Below, piece by piece: positions 47,212-57,116 of a stretch of DNA of 64,000 nucleotides. The stretch lies in the NCBI RefSeq assembly GCF_032854445.1, contig NC_088301.1, positions 27,018,402-27,082,401 on the forward strand. The letters run 5' to 3'. The notes below the pieces were generated by a model, which saw only the letters and a list, made by a program, of their open reading frames with translations, was not told where the DNA came from and ran no database searches. How positions within the stretch are numbered: the first letter of the stretch is position 1; each line of letters starts with the position of its first letter. The position numbers and the translations under genes are program-made. The stretch is from Liolophura sinensis (lineage: Eukaryota > Mollusca > Polyplacophora > Chitonida > Chitonidae).

Positions 47212-47592
47212 GCGCCCACCTGCACGAAGCCCTCTTAACGTTAAGAGCACGTAACTACCATGGCGACGTAATGGCTACAGGGGGCTTCCTTGGTTCATTT
47301 GGTTAGCGCGCTAGCGCAACGTAATGACCCAGAGACCTCTCACCAATGCAGTTGCTGTAAGTTCAAGTCCAGCACATGCTGGCTTCCTCTCCGGCCGTAA
47401 GTGTGAAGGTTTTCTGGTAACCTGCGGATGGTCGCGGTTTCCCCCCCCCCCCCCCACCGTCGTATAAGTGAAATGTTCTTGATTACGGCGTAAAACATCA
47501 ATCAAATAAATAAATCAAATAATGCCTAAAGTACTGGTTGCCATGGTAGTTACCTGCTCTCAACGTTAAGAGGGCTTAGTGCAACTGGGCCC
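47212..47592. mobile_element. Fold-back MITE interrupted by a SINE
   Basis: The left arm (47212-47267, with AAGCCCTCTTAACGTTAAGA and GTAACTACCATGGCGAC) is complementary to the right arm (47537-47592, with GTTGCCATGGTAGTTACC and TCTCAACGTTAAGAGGGCTT). Arms of about 55 bp match with a handful of mismatches. Without the SINE the element is a hairpin of about 140 bp. The SINE sits near the loop. A matching arm and junction recur at 58429-58467. Confidence 0.8.
47281..47520 (+). mobile_element. SINE A inside the MITE
   Basis: The head GGGGCTTCCTTGGTTCATTT is diverged. It is followed by AAGTTCAAGTCCAGCACATG, the body, a C run of about 15 that replaces part of the body, and the tail GGCGTAAAACATCAATCAAA. 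Imperfect duplication AATGGCTACAG (47270-47280) and AATGCCTAAAG (47521-47531). Confidence 0.85.
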
Positions 47593-47756
47593 TGGTCTTC
47601 TGGTGACCATCGTTTTTGGTGGTAGAAACTTTCACACACATAAGCCAAAAGATGCAAAATTGTACATACATTAAGTAAGCTGTAGGAGGAGATAAATCAG
47701 TGATAACAGAAAAACACCGGCGGTCATTTCATTGGATAAGCTGTCCTTACTTTCAG

Positions 47757-47864
47757 GTTATGTCAAACGCAGAATATGCGCAACAGAAGATACCTATCAG
47801 TAAACTCCACTCAAAGCTGAAGTACGATAAACACCCAGAGGACAGAAAAATGCCACGAAAAAAA
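47757..47864 (+). CDS. Possible small 5' exon (speculative)
   Basis: An acceptor-like CTTACTTTCAG is followed after four bases by ATG (47760) and a 35-codon Lys-rich frame. This ends at AAAAAAA|GTATGT, a good donor, at a codon boundary. If spliced to the acceptor at 49510 it would terminate at the TGA immediately before the hydroxylase ATG, giving a small upstream open frame of 43 residues. No homology is recognised. It may be chance. Confidence 0.2.
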
Positions 47865-48061
47865 GTATGTTCAAAGAAAAAACAATCCTACTTTAGTTAA
47901 AACCTGAAGCGCTAATAGCTGAATGACGCATGCTGTGGAATAGACATGCATACAACACAGAGACTTCTTTCATAAAAGGAGGGAATTTTCTTCCGTTACG
48001 AAATGACGTCATTTGCATTATACTTGAGCAAGTACAGGCTGGCTGTTCACCTAGCTTGTTA

Positions 48062-48390
48062 CGGCCGCTTCGATGGCGTGATTGTTAGAGCCTCCGTCTC
48101 GAATCTAACGCGGGTCTTATGATACCAAAGACTTTAAAAATGGTACTTGTTGCTGCTTCGATTGGCGGTCAGCACTGAAGGGTTAAAGCAAGGACCAATG
48201 AATGGCTGACCTGGTGTCAGTATAATGTGACTGGGTAGGGTGTCGTGTCTGTTGTCTTTGGCATGATACTTCAGTGCCACAAGAGACACAGTATGTCATC
48301 ATACACATCTATAATGACTTCTCGTCGTCATATGACTGAAACATTAAGTGCGACGTTAAACCCCAAGCATTCATTCATTCATTCTTTTGT
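48062..48390 (+). mobile_element. SINE family B, long copy
   Basis: The head CGCTTCGATGGCGTGATTGT is followed by CCAAAGACTTTAAAAATGGT, GCATGATACTTCAGTGCCAC and CGTCGTCATATGACTGAAAC. The tail is GTGCGACGTTAAACCCCAAG followed by CATT repeats. The body is single-unit where the 4276 copy is duplicated. No clear target-site duplication. Confidence 0.8.
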
Positions 48391-49509
48391 TTCAGGTTGC
48401 AGAGATTTTATGCATCATTCTTTCGGTATACGTGCAAACTTGTATTACTACAATCAAAAAGTCCGTTCCCCCGAAAGATGACGGATACAGTTCTCGCCTA
48501 TCTTGCGGAATAAAACACAAAGTCCCCGAAGTTGACATGTGATATAAATATTCATGACCACAAACTAACTGTGCTTTGACTGTAGTTCAATAAACTGCAT
48601 ATTAACAAAATTCGAATGGGAGTCAGGTTAATTTAAAATACGTATGTTTGGTTTTCAGTTTTAGTGTAGGAGTAACTGATACAAACGCTCTGATCATCGT
48701 GTCTGTGGTACACCTGTATTGGTTAGGACTGAGCAAGTATCTACATCTGTAGGCTTGATTAAAGGTTTTGTTTGTGGTAATCCTGTCTTTTTCTGTTAGG
48801 ATTGAGCATGCGTCTAGCCATGTAGACTCGATTAAAGGTAATTGCTTACTTAAAGGGCAGCGCACAAATTTTCAGTTTTCAGCCGTCGTCAGAACCCCAC
48901 AAGTTCAAGGCAAAGACCTATGGTTAATGGGGGTACCATTTCCCACACAATGGAGACATGGATCCAAGCCGCCATGACCATTGTTCAGTTGTAATACCTT
49001 AGCAGATTTCCCACAAATAGTCGTCACAAAGGCAGGGATGGACTACGGACTACACCTTTGGTACTATTTACCTAAGGCTAGCAAGGAAAAGATCCTGCAT
49101 TACTTTATACTTGTCAGTATGTATATTTGCAGCTTTGAGAAATCACCAGAGCACTCCAGTTTCGTTAAGGCACAGATCTACACCTATGTATATGGATAAA
49201 CTTTACTGAGTTATGGATCAAAAGCCGAGATAGGCACAACGCAATCTGAAGGTTGTCTCCCCTTGATATTTAGATGGCGCTATGCCTGTTTCCTTTATTT
49301 CAAGCCCCGATCACGCTTAGATGTCGTTTCCGGCGTAGTGCTCCAACGAGGCAGCCGTAACAATATGATGACGTTGACCAAAACAATGGTGAAACAAAGA
49401 GGGAGTTAAAAAAAGACAATGCATTCTTCACAGTTAACGCTTTGTGAAGAAAAAAATTCTTCAGACTAAAGAATTTTTATATAACTCGCTTTGTTTCTTT
49501 TCGTTGCAG

Positions 49510-49536
49510 AAGTTCCAGACTACAAAAGACTCCTGA
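49510..49536 (+). other. 5' untranslated part of the hydroxylase exon, with splice acceptor
   Basis: A pyrimidine-rich TTTGTTTCTTTTCGTTGCAG ends at 49509. The following 27 bases are non-coding and end in TGA directly before the ATG. The gene therefore probably has at least one upstream non-coding exon, which I cannot place with confidence. Confidence 0.55.
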
Positions 49537-50535
49537 ATGGCGAATGGTGATTTGAACCCTGCGATAGCGGGACCCCACAAACGCCAACTCAGGAATTATT
49601 CGGTGAGCGGGAACGGGTCCTGGGGCCACCGGATGACAGTTCATGTCGTGAGGGGTGCCATTCTTACCTCGGCAGTATTGGGTACCATATATGTGAAAAC
49701 TTTGCAATGGTACATGGACGCTCTATGGCAGTGGCTACTAACCACGTGGGTGTACAACTCTGTGTACTTCGAGACGTGGTTTGTGACGGTCTGTTACGCA
49801 ATTCTAACGGCTTTCCCGCTGGCCATGGATCATATAGCTTGGTTCGATTGTTACAAAATCCACCCGTCAGTCCGCTACACGCACACTACGATACTCTCTA
49901 TGCTTGTGGACGCCATCATTTACGACACGCCATTAATGCTACTAGACACTTTCAAAATCAAACGATACGCGGGAGTGGATAGTGGGCTACTCGAAGAGAG
50001 GGAAAGGTACTGGATTCAGACAACTCGTGCCTTGCCGAGAGAGGCGCCAGCCGTTGGACAATTCGTGTGGCAACTCGCCGCCAGTATTCTTGCCTTCGAC
50101 GCTGCTTTCTTCCTCATCCACTACGGGTTTCATCGAAATAGTCTACTTTACAAGTATATACATCGTCATCATCATAAACATGACGTAATTTATTGTCACG
50201 TGACCAATCAGCTAACGATTCCAGAACGCCTCGCTCTGATTCTGTCAGCCAATGAAGCGTTGAAGATCTTCAGCAGCCATCCGCTGACGCGAACAGCGTT
50301 TGTGCCCGTGTTTATCTGGATGTTGATTGACAATCATTCCGGATATGACGTACCATGGGGAGCGCAACACGTCATACCTTTCGGACTGTACGGTGGTCCA
50401 GTCAAACATTACTACCACCACGAACATGGTGGCAGATACTACCAGCCATTCTTTAGCTACTTTGACAAACTTCTGTTAAAAGAGCCAAATAACAACAACG
50501 ATCTCAAGGATTTATGGTCGAGAAAAGATCATTGA
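49537..50535 (+). CDS. Cholesterol 25-hydroxylase-like membrane protein (fatty acid hydroxylase superfamily)
   Basis: It encodes 332 residues in one uninterrupted exon. The ATG follows an in-frame TGA, which fixes the start. Three histidine boxes that would bind the di-iron centre are visible: HYGFH (195-199), HRHHHKH (209-215, containing HxxHH) and HYYHH (291-295), plus His267 in NHSGYD. The C-terminal block NHSGYDVPWG…PFGLYGGPVKHYYHH…YFDKLL resembles the matching region of vertebrate cholesterol 25-hydroxylase. Hydrophobic segments at about 38-58, 78-100, 114-136, 178-196 and 254-265 suggest a multi-pass endoplasmic reticulum protein. Members use O2 and electrons to hydroxylate or desaturate sterols or lipids; the substrate here is unknown. 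An intron-free coding region also matches the vertebrate gene. The N-terminal half is less conserved, so other subfamilies (sterol desaturase or FAXDC2-like) are possible. All key histidines are intact. Confidence 0.9.
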   Translation: MANGDLNPAIAGPHKRQLRNYSVSGNGSWGHRMTVHVVRGAILTSAVLGTIYVKTLQWYMDALWQWLLTTWVYNSVYFETWFVTVCYAILTAFPLAMDHIAWFDCYKIHPSVRYTHTTILSMLVDAIIYDTPLMLLDTFKIKRYAGVDSGLLEERERYWIQTTRALPREAPAVGQFVWQLAASILAFDAAFFLIHYGFHRNSLLYKYIHRHHHKHDVIYCHVTNQLTIPERLALILSANEALKIFSSHPLTRTAFVPVFIWMLIDNHSGYDVPWGAQHVIPFGLYGGPVKHYYHHEHGGRYYQPFFSYFDKLLLKEPNNNNDLKDLWSRKDH

Positions 50536-50729
50536 TGACGCATCCTGTAGAAAAGATAAAATAATTAGTTTACTTCTTATATATTGACTGATGTACAACT
50601 GTTGCTTTTAGGATGAGCTTTTAGACAAAAGCTTCGCCTGTCACCTTATAATCAAAATTCGGTTGGGCAGCAGACGACGTCACTTAGCTTGACACACGGT
50701 GACGTCATTCCGGTGGCTGTAAATACCAA

Positions 50730-51209
50730 ATTAAAAGCTCAAGGTGAAGCCGTCCTGTAGCAATGAAGGAAAAGCATGCTTACAACTCTCTTGCTGTATC
50801 TCTGCTAAATATATGTATATATCGCTTTGTGTTATATTTGGGGAAAGAACATCAAAGCAATGTTCTTTGCTCTCAACGACATATACCTGTTGATCTTCGA
50901 TGACATTTTTTAAAAATAGCCAACAGGTCAGTAAATGTTTACCCAAGCTAAGCATTTGTCAAGATTATGTTTAATATTTTTTAATTGCTTATAAACTTTT
51001 CGTAAAGTTGTGGAGTTTTACTTTCTGTTTGTTAAATGTGATGGCAACACACTGAACAATTTCAGTCAAAGACCAGTGTGATTATAATCACTAATTACAG
51101 TTAACACCTAATCGGGGAATATGTTTAAATCCAATTCTGCTTAACCCACGGGTTTGGGGAGCATGTAATTTTTTACTGTTTGACCATTTACTTGAACAGT
51201 TAGAATAAA
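50730..51209 (+). terminator. Candidate polyadenylation signals for the hydroxylase gene
   Basis: ATTAAA at 50730-50735 and AATAAA at 51204-51209 are the plausible signals after the stop codon at 50535. The interval otherwise holds nothing recognisable, as does 51210-52480. Confidence 0.3.
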
Positions 51210-52483
51210 TCCTAACTGAGGTGAATTGGAAAGGGACCGTTTTTCACCTGTTACCGTTGGCCATTTGCCAACTATCACACTGTTGTCGCTGCTCTTGTTT
51301 TAATCTCCGTGCTATAAGGCTTTTATATTCATTGGCCCGATATAATGCTCATAAAACCACATTGTTTAAGATTACTCTTGTTGATTATTACCAGATGTTC
51401 TACAGTGCACAACTGAATATCTATGCTCATTGACGTTACGTTATAGGGTTGTAATTCTACTGCCTTTCACCTCGTCTTACTGTGCATGTACCGCGAAAAT
51501 TCCCCAAAATGTTCAGTTTTGTAATCAGGCACTGTATAAAAGTATAGCGAGATTTTTTGATAAATCGTCATTATTTGCTGTAGTTAAGCACCACATACTG
51601 TGTAATCGCTGCAGCGGCATTAAGTATAAGTATACTTAATTTATAAGCAAATTCTTTCAGTTAAATGTTAATGGTTAGCTTGATAAGCCTATATGTTTCG
51701 CCTGTGTGCTAGCTTTCTATATACGTGTATATGGAGCGACATCATGCTGTCTCGTTTATAGCCCGCAATCATTCCAGAGTAATATTTGCTCAGTTGCCCT
51801 CAGCGCGAGGCCAGCTACCGATATGTTAGGGCTTATATTGCGCATGCACAGTCATCTACCTCATTGAATGTGCTGATTCTGTTTGCTTGATTCATGTATT
51901 TTATTTCCGTGGCTGTTATTAAAATTCTGGCAGACAAGCTCCAGATTTATCAAGTATTGTCATGCGGTTTTTGATTTGTATTGTATATTAGAATGCATGG
52001 ATTTTTGGTATATTTTGGCTGATATTTACAAAAGTGTTCATGAATATCATTTCTCTAGTATTTTGAAGAAGATTTTCGTTTGTGTGAACAAAAACAGAAT
52101 TACATCACTATATATGTTTTAAATGCCTGTGTTTTCCTGTTTTGTTGTTGTTTTGACATTCGGCCTCGAATCAGCAAGCGGTGGGTCAAACGCACGCGGC
52201 TTCCGTGTCAAGCTGTAAACATGAGCTCGGCATCTCCAGTTGACCACTGATCACTAAACAATACGATTCGTCACATCGGGGATGCAACAAGCTGTAAGTA
52301 ATGAAGGCGTGCTGTAGGTCAAGCACGCTAGTGTGGACGTTTGCGTAGAGTCTTGTGTTTGTTGAAGACCATCAATTGCCTCCCAGCAATATTGTGTGCA
52401 TATTTGTGTTACGTCCTGGAAGTTCGCCAACAACTTGCTCTCCGGTTACCTCCCCTCATGAAGTTGGCGCCTTCGTATATTGG

Positions 52484-52617
52484 ATTTATTTATTTATTTA
52501 TCTGATTGGTGTTTTACGCTGTGCTCAAGAATGTTTCACTTATACGACGGCGGCCAGCATTATGTTGGGAAGAAACCGGGCAGAGCGTTCTGGAAGACCT
52601 TCCTACGTACTACCAGA
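52484..52617 (-). mobile_element. SINE A, 5'-truncated copy (cluster member 1)
   Basis: TTTA repeats, tail TTGGTGTTTTACGCTGTGCT, body to AGACCTTCCTACGTACTACC and AGAGA, with an internal deletion after GGGCAGAGC. It ends at the same body position (CCGGAGA in the consensus) as the copy at 60313. Confidence 0.8.
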
Positions 52618-52647
52618 GATTTATTTATTTACTTATTTGATTGGTGT

Positions 52648-52754
52648 TTCCCCCCGGGCGCTGCGCGGTTTCCTCCCACCATAATGCTAGCCGCCGTCGT
52701 ATAAGTGAAATATTCTTGAGGACGGCGTTAAACACCAATCAAATAAATAAATAA
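52648..52754 (+). mobile_element. SINE A, 3' part only (cluster member 2)
   Basis: CCCCCCGGGCGCTGCGCGG, then CATAATGCTAGCCGCCGTCG and the tail ending in AAATAAATAAATAAA. It lies tail to tail with member 3. Just before it (52618-52647) are tail-complement TTTA repeats and TTGGTGTTT from another copy, joined directly to this body. A fold-back of inverted SINE sequence therefore spans the region. Confidence 0.8.
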
Positions 52755-53228
52755 ATTTGATTGGGGTTTTACGCCGTATTCAAGAATATTTCACTTATGT
52801 GACGGTGACCAGCATTATGGTGGGAGGAAACCGGACGGATCCTGGAGGAAAACCACGACCATCCGTAGGTTGCTGACAGACATTCCCATTTAAGGCCGGA
52901 GAGGAAACCAGCATGACCGGACCTGGAACTCACAGCGGCCGCATTGGTGAGAGGCTCCGGGCCCCAGGATCACAAAGCAATCTTAGACTAAAGTTAAAAT
53001 TTTAAATCACTTTAAAATTGTTATTTCTTATGTAACAAGGTCAAAATATTGCCTGACAGAGTAAAGTTCTGTGCAGTTATTGTAAAACAAATTGCAGTAA
53101 AAATAAAGGAAAGGAACATACCAAATTCAATGACTGAAATTTTGACTTCAGTATAAGGTCGCTTCGTGATTCCCGGGCATGGGTCATTGCGTTGCGCTGG
53201 CGTGCAAACCACCTTGACCATGGAGGCC
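52755..53228 (-). mobile_element. SINE A, interrupted by a MITE (cluster member 3)
   Basis: The tail TTGGGGTTTTACGCCGTATT and full body run to GCATTGGTGAGAGGCTCC (near 52956). After an insert of about 210 bp, the head resumes at ATGGGTCATTGCGTTGCGCT and ends ACCATGGAGGCCCC. The element is otherwise full length. Confidence 0.8.
52966..53172. mobile_element. MITE with long terminal inverted repeats, nested in SINE A
   Basis: The left end CAGGATCACAAAGCAATCTT continuing AGACTAAAGTTAAAATTTT matches the reverse complement of the right end, GGAATCACGAAGCGACCTT continuing ATACTGAAGTCAAAATTTC. Arms are about 45 bp with about 75-80% identity. The interior is AT-rich and non-coding. It splits the SINE head, so it inserted later. 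The exact boundary and duplication are unclear because both flanks are G/C runs. Confidence 0.75.
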
Positions 53229-53261
53229 CCACCACTCTCCCGCCATCGTATAAGAGTTCAT

Positions 53262-54693
53262 TTCATTTTTTATTCACCATAAACCTTAAATTAAGTACAC
53301 ATGAGTATACATGAGTAATACATTAAGCGGGAATAAAGCCCAAAAGAGTTTGTCCTATCCCATGAAAAATAGAACGTTATATAACAGAGTATATACATAG
53401 ATTAATGGTAATGATATAACAGTGTGACATATATAAACATACATGGCAACAAACAAATGTTCGCAATCAGGAAGCATAAAAGATGTTGGAAACCTTAGGA
53501 AGAACTTTAGAGAACTTTTTTCTGGTCATTAACCTACATAAGCAAGCAAAATGCGTCTTAATCAAATTGCTCAAGGAGCTATATTTTAAGCCTGGATTTA
53601 AAAAGAGATGTGGAATTTATAATACGAAGAGTGGTGGATAGTTTATTCCATTCTCGAGGGCAATTTGTTCTTAACGAGAAGTAAGATAAGTTCGTTCTGT
53701 ACATAGGTCAATTATAATCCAATCGAGTTGCTCTAGTCACATAGTGATGGGTAGCAGATTGTTTTAACAGATAAGTTTCGAAGCTATGAGGAATAAGTTC
53801 GTGATGATAAAAAACTCGTGTGCTAAGAGTGATACAGATTTCATCTCTCGCAGTGGTAAGATGGATAGTTGACGGAACAGAGGGGACGTGTGATCATTTC
53901 TTTTTGAATTAGTCATAGTTCGAATGATGCATTTCTGGAGGATCTGTAAGGGTGTGAGATGAGTTCGATATGTATTGCCCCATATGATGTTTCCGTATGA
54001 AAGGTAAAGATATATAAGAGAAAAATACAGAATGAATAATGTTTTCTTGTTAACAGAATGCTTTATGTGGCTTATCAACCCGAGATTTCTAGACACCTTT
54101 GCACTAATATAGTCGATACGGGAAGTCCAGTTAAGTTTGGAATTGAAGACCGTTCCAAGAAATTTGAATTTATATAATCTTTATGTTTCATTGTCACATA
54201 GTTTAAGAGAAGGTGGTGAGTTTATTTTTTTTTTAGTGAGAGGGGTTATGAGAAGATATTTTGTCTTCGTAATGTTCAGGGATAGGCGGTTGCAGCAGAA
54301 CCAAGGATGAAGTTTTTCAAGTTCAATGGACATAGTATTATAGAGATCATTTATATTATGAGAGGAGTAAATACTGCTGGTATAATCTGCAAATAAAATA
54401 AACTGAAGAAGGTTAGATACACGAGAGATATCACTGATATAAAGTGAGAACAAAAAAAGGCCTAAAATAGAGCCTTGTGGAACTCCACATTGTACAGATT
54501 CAGTTGATGATAAAGTGTCAGAAAACGATACACTTTGAGTTCTATTATATAAATAACTTCTAAACCAAGAGTTACTTATACCTCTCAAACCATAGTATTC
54601 AACTTTACGCAAAAGTACGGCATGCTTTACTGAATCAAATGCCTTTGAAAGGCCGAGAAATGTGACTTTACTGTACAGTTTGTTCTACTTGGC
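53262..54693 (-). mobile_element. Non-LTR retrotransposon fragment, 5'-truncated (jockey/CR1-like LINE)
   Basis: On the - strand the translation runs FLGLSKAFDSVKHAVLLRKV, then GVPQGSILG, FADYTS, LSLNITKTKYL, then KFKFLGTVFNSKLNW, SRNLGLISHIK, and (frame-shifted further on) RTNLSYFSLRTNCPREWNKL. This is the order of reverse-transcriptase motifs A to E and the thumb region of LINE ORF2. The left end has a TTTTTTATT tract (the 3' A-rich tail) and the possible duplication AGTTCAT lies at 53255-53261 and 54694-54700. Endonuclease and N-terminal reverse-transcriptase regions are missing. Only this fragment is present. Confidence 0.85.
53764..54660 (-). pseudogene. Reverse transcriptase pseudogene of the LINE
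   Basis: One frame runs from about 54660 to 53764, broken by an in-frame TAA at 54181-54183 after …KLCDNET. The usual motif A aspartate (FLDLSKAFD) is Gly here. The second aspartate of the FADD box is Tyr (FADYTS, near 54382-54395). A frame change follows 53764, after which typical C-terminal motifs resume to about 53535. The protein cannot be active. Confidence 0.85.
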
Positions 54694-54699
54694 AGTTCA

Positions 54700-55900
54700 T
54701 ATCTTTGTCTGTTCGGTGTTTTTCATGTGGATTATATATCTTCCATATATTAACACAGTACTTAACGGGAATATAGAATTTGGAGGAACAGATTTCCCTA
54801 TATACGACGAGTAAATGTACTTTTAATGTGTATGACTAATTTGAAGGTCTGCATATATAATCAAACAATTTTTTCAAAAAATTTATTTAATGAAAAAGTC
54901 ATTATAACCTAAACCCGATGGGTCATTCGAGTGCGATTAATTTTTAAAAATATTTTGCCTCGTTATGCACATTAGTTGGAAAATAGATATCAATAATGGT
55001 TTGATTCTGTAGAGCAAACTGCATAGCAGTCAGCAAAACGATATAAGCGTGGATTTGCGTAAAAAATGGTGAAAGTAACATGTCTCGGTAATATTCATTG
55101 TTTTTCTCGCTTCAAAAGTAATGATTTGTTGAAGCAAATCTTTCTCAGTATATATCTTTGGCTGTTTTTTTTTAAGTTCTGTCAGTGACCCAATTGGGTT
55201 TTAGGGTGTTTTATCTGTATTATGGTTGTCATCAAGCATGCAGCTTCTTGGGGGATGTTAGTTTCATGGTTGCCTTTGAATTGCGGTGCTGCAAGTGAAT
55301 GCTCATACTTACTTGATACCGATGTCTTTTTTGGAGAGGGGGGAGCGGGGTTTATCTGGCTAGATTGTCATTTGGTACACACAAACCGCTGCCAATTACA
55401 GCGATTCTTTTTGTGATTGGTTAGAATAGTTCCATGTATGTTTCGCACAGAAGTTATCAACAATATAATATAGTCAGAAAATATGTGTTCTGTGGACGTT
55501 TATTATATTACTGACAAAAACGCACACTATCCCCTTAAGAAGCTCGCGGTTCACTTAATTTGAAATTTTATAGCAACGGGGCAACTACACGGTTCACCCT
55601 TAACCTGGGAATAAATACCATAATTGCGGTTTGTTGATATTAAATACATCGTAAATAACTCATTATTTTCTTCGGTGAACTTAACCATAGCCAGCCTTTA
55701 GCATATAGGCCTTTTTTAGTGGCTATGTATAGAAAAGGTTCGTATAAGTACGCCTGTATTGGGAATTCCTGCGTGCTTTATTGTTGGTAATTTGTCGTGT
55801 ACCTGGTGTTGAATGTAGACTACCCTAAATTCTCATCCAATTCGACCACAGGTCTAGTGAATGTTTTTGTCATATTAGGACATCGCTATCTTATCTGGAC
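54700..55900. other. Non-coding stretch
   Basis: AT-rich, with no supportable gene. One 64-codon frame at 55222 has a hydrophobic start but no other evidence. Confidence 0.5.
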
Positions 55901-56100
55901 AGGCTATTTTATAACTTCTGCTGTGAAGTTCATATGTGCCCCTATTCGTCAGGCTATTTTATAACTTCTGCTGTGAAGTTCATATGTGCCCCTATTCGAC
56001 AGGTTATTTTATAACGTCTGCTGTGAAGTTCATATGTACCCCTATTCGACAGGCTATTTTATAACGTCTGCTGTGAAGTTCATATGTACCCCTATTCGAA
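55901..56100 (+). repeat. 50-bp tandem repeat, four units
   Basis: Units start at 55901, 55951, 56001 and 56051 with AGGCTATTTTATAACTTCTG (or minor variants) and end CCCCTATTCG. They are almost identical, and the last two share the CGTCTG and GTACC variants, so the array is recent. The period is not a multiple of three, so no repeat protein is implied. The following 56101-56880 shows nothing recognisable. Confidence 0.95.
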
Positions 56101-56888
56101 CAATACATTTAAAATCATTTGAATTATGTTTTCAATTTCCTTCTGAAGTCATATTTAAAAGATCAAATTTGTTGAAGATTTAGGGTATATAGGTCGAACA
56201 GTATTGAGAGCCATACTACTTGTCTACACAGACATAGATCTATACATCGTAGTCAGCATTTACACTGATTAATATACAGAACCACCTGCATTGTTCTTAA
56301 GTTCAAAAGTTTATGCATGCTGTCATTGATATCAGATGACCTGAGCTAAAAGGGTTAAATGTTTTTGATCGCATAGGCCATGATTAAATGTGGCTTAACT
56401 GAATCGGGTATTGGTCTGTTCAACATGCATCCATATAAGTATGAATCTTTCGGAAAGATGTCTTGTTTATCGTTGCCTTAAATGACCATAAATTTCGTCC
56501 ATGATTAATTCGCCCATTTTTCCTGATTGTGAGAGTTCTATTGATTTTAGACAGGTGTTTTGATGTTTGCTTGGGACATGGGATTCTACAGGAAAATTGT
56601 TTCAGCACCGAAAATAATATTTTGTGGCATTTATTTGCCTATGAAAATATACTTTTGAGGGCGAAATTTTAAGTCATTTAGGGTACCTGGGCAGGTTACT
56701 TGCATTAGGGTTTGAGATCTGAGTAGTTTCTGTGAACAAGGGTGCTTGTCATGATATGTTTGTAATACTACAGCGAAGTTGCGCTATTTGAATGCGAATG
56801 GCGACTTTGCGAGTTTCGCGTCTGCTCTTGTGTTTTCCGCAGTCAGGAGATTGCCAGTGAGATTATACTCTTCCTATATATAGTTCGT

Positions 56889-57103
56889 GGGGGCCTCCGT
56901 GGACGGGGTGGTTCCAGCGCGGCGCACTGACTAAGGAGCCTCACACCAATGCGGTCACTGAGAGTTCAAGTACAGCTCATGCTGGCTTGCTCTCCGACGC
57001 GCGGATGGTCGTGGGTTTCTCCCGGGCTCTGTCCGATGTCCTCTCGCCATAATGCTACCCATTCTTGAGCTAGGCGTAAAACACCAATGAAATAAATAAA
57101 TAA
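56889..57103 (+). mobile_element. SINE A, diverged copy with perfect TSD
   Basis: The head GGGGCCTCCGTGGACGGGGT, then AGAGTTCAAGTACAGCTCAT, a body with internal deletions, and the tail AGGCGTAAAACACCAATGAA plus AAAT repeats. A 13-bp duplication ATATATAGTTCGT lies at 56876-56888 and 57104-57116. Deletions remove TATAAGTGAAATA and part of the central body. Confidence 0.9.
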
Positions 57104-57116
57104 ATATATAGTTCGT

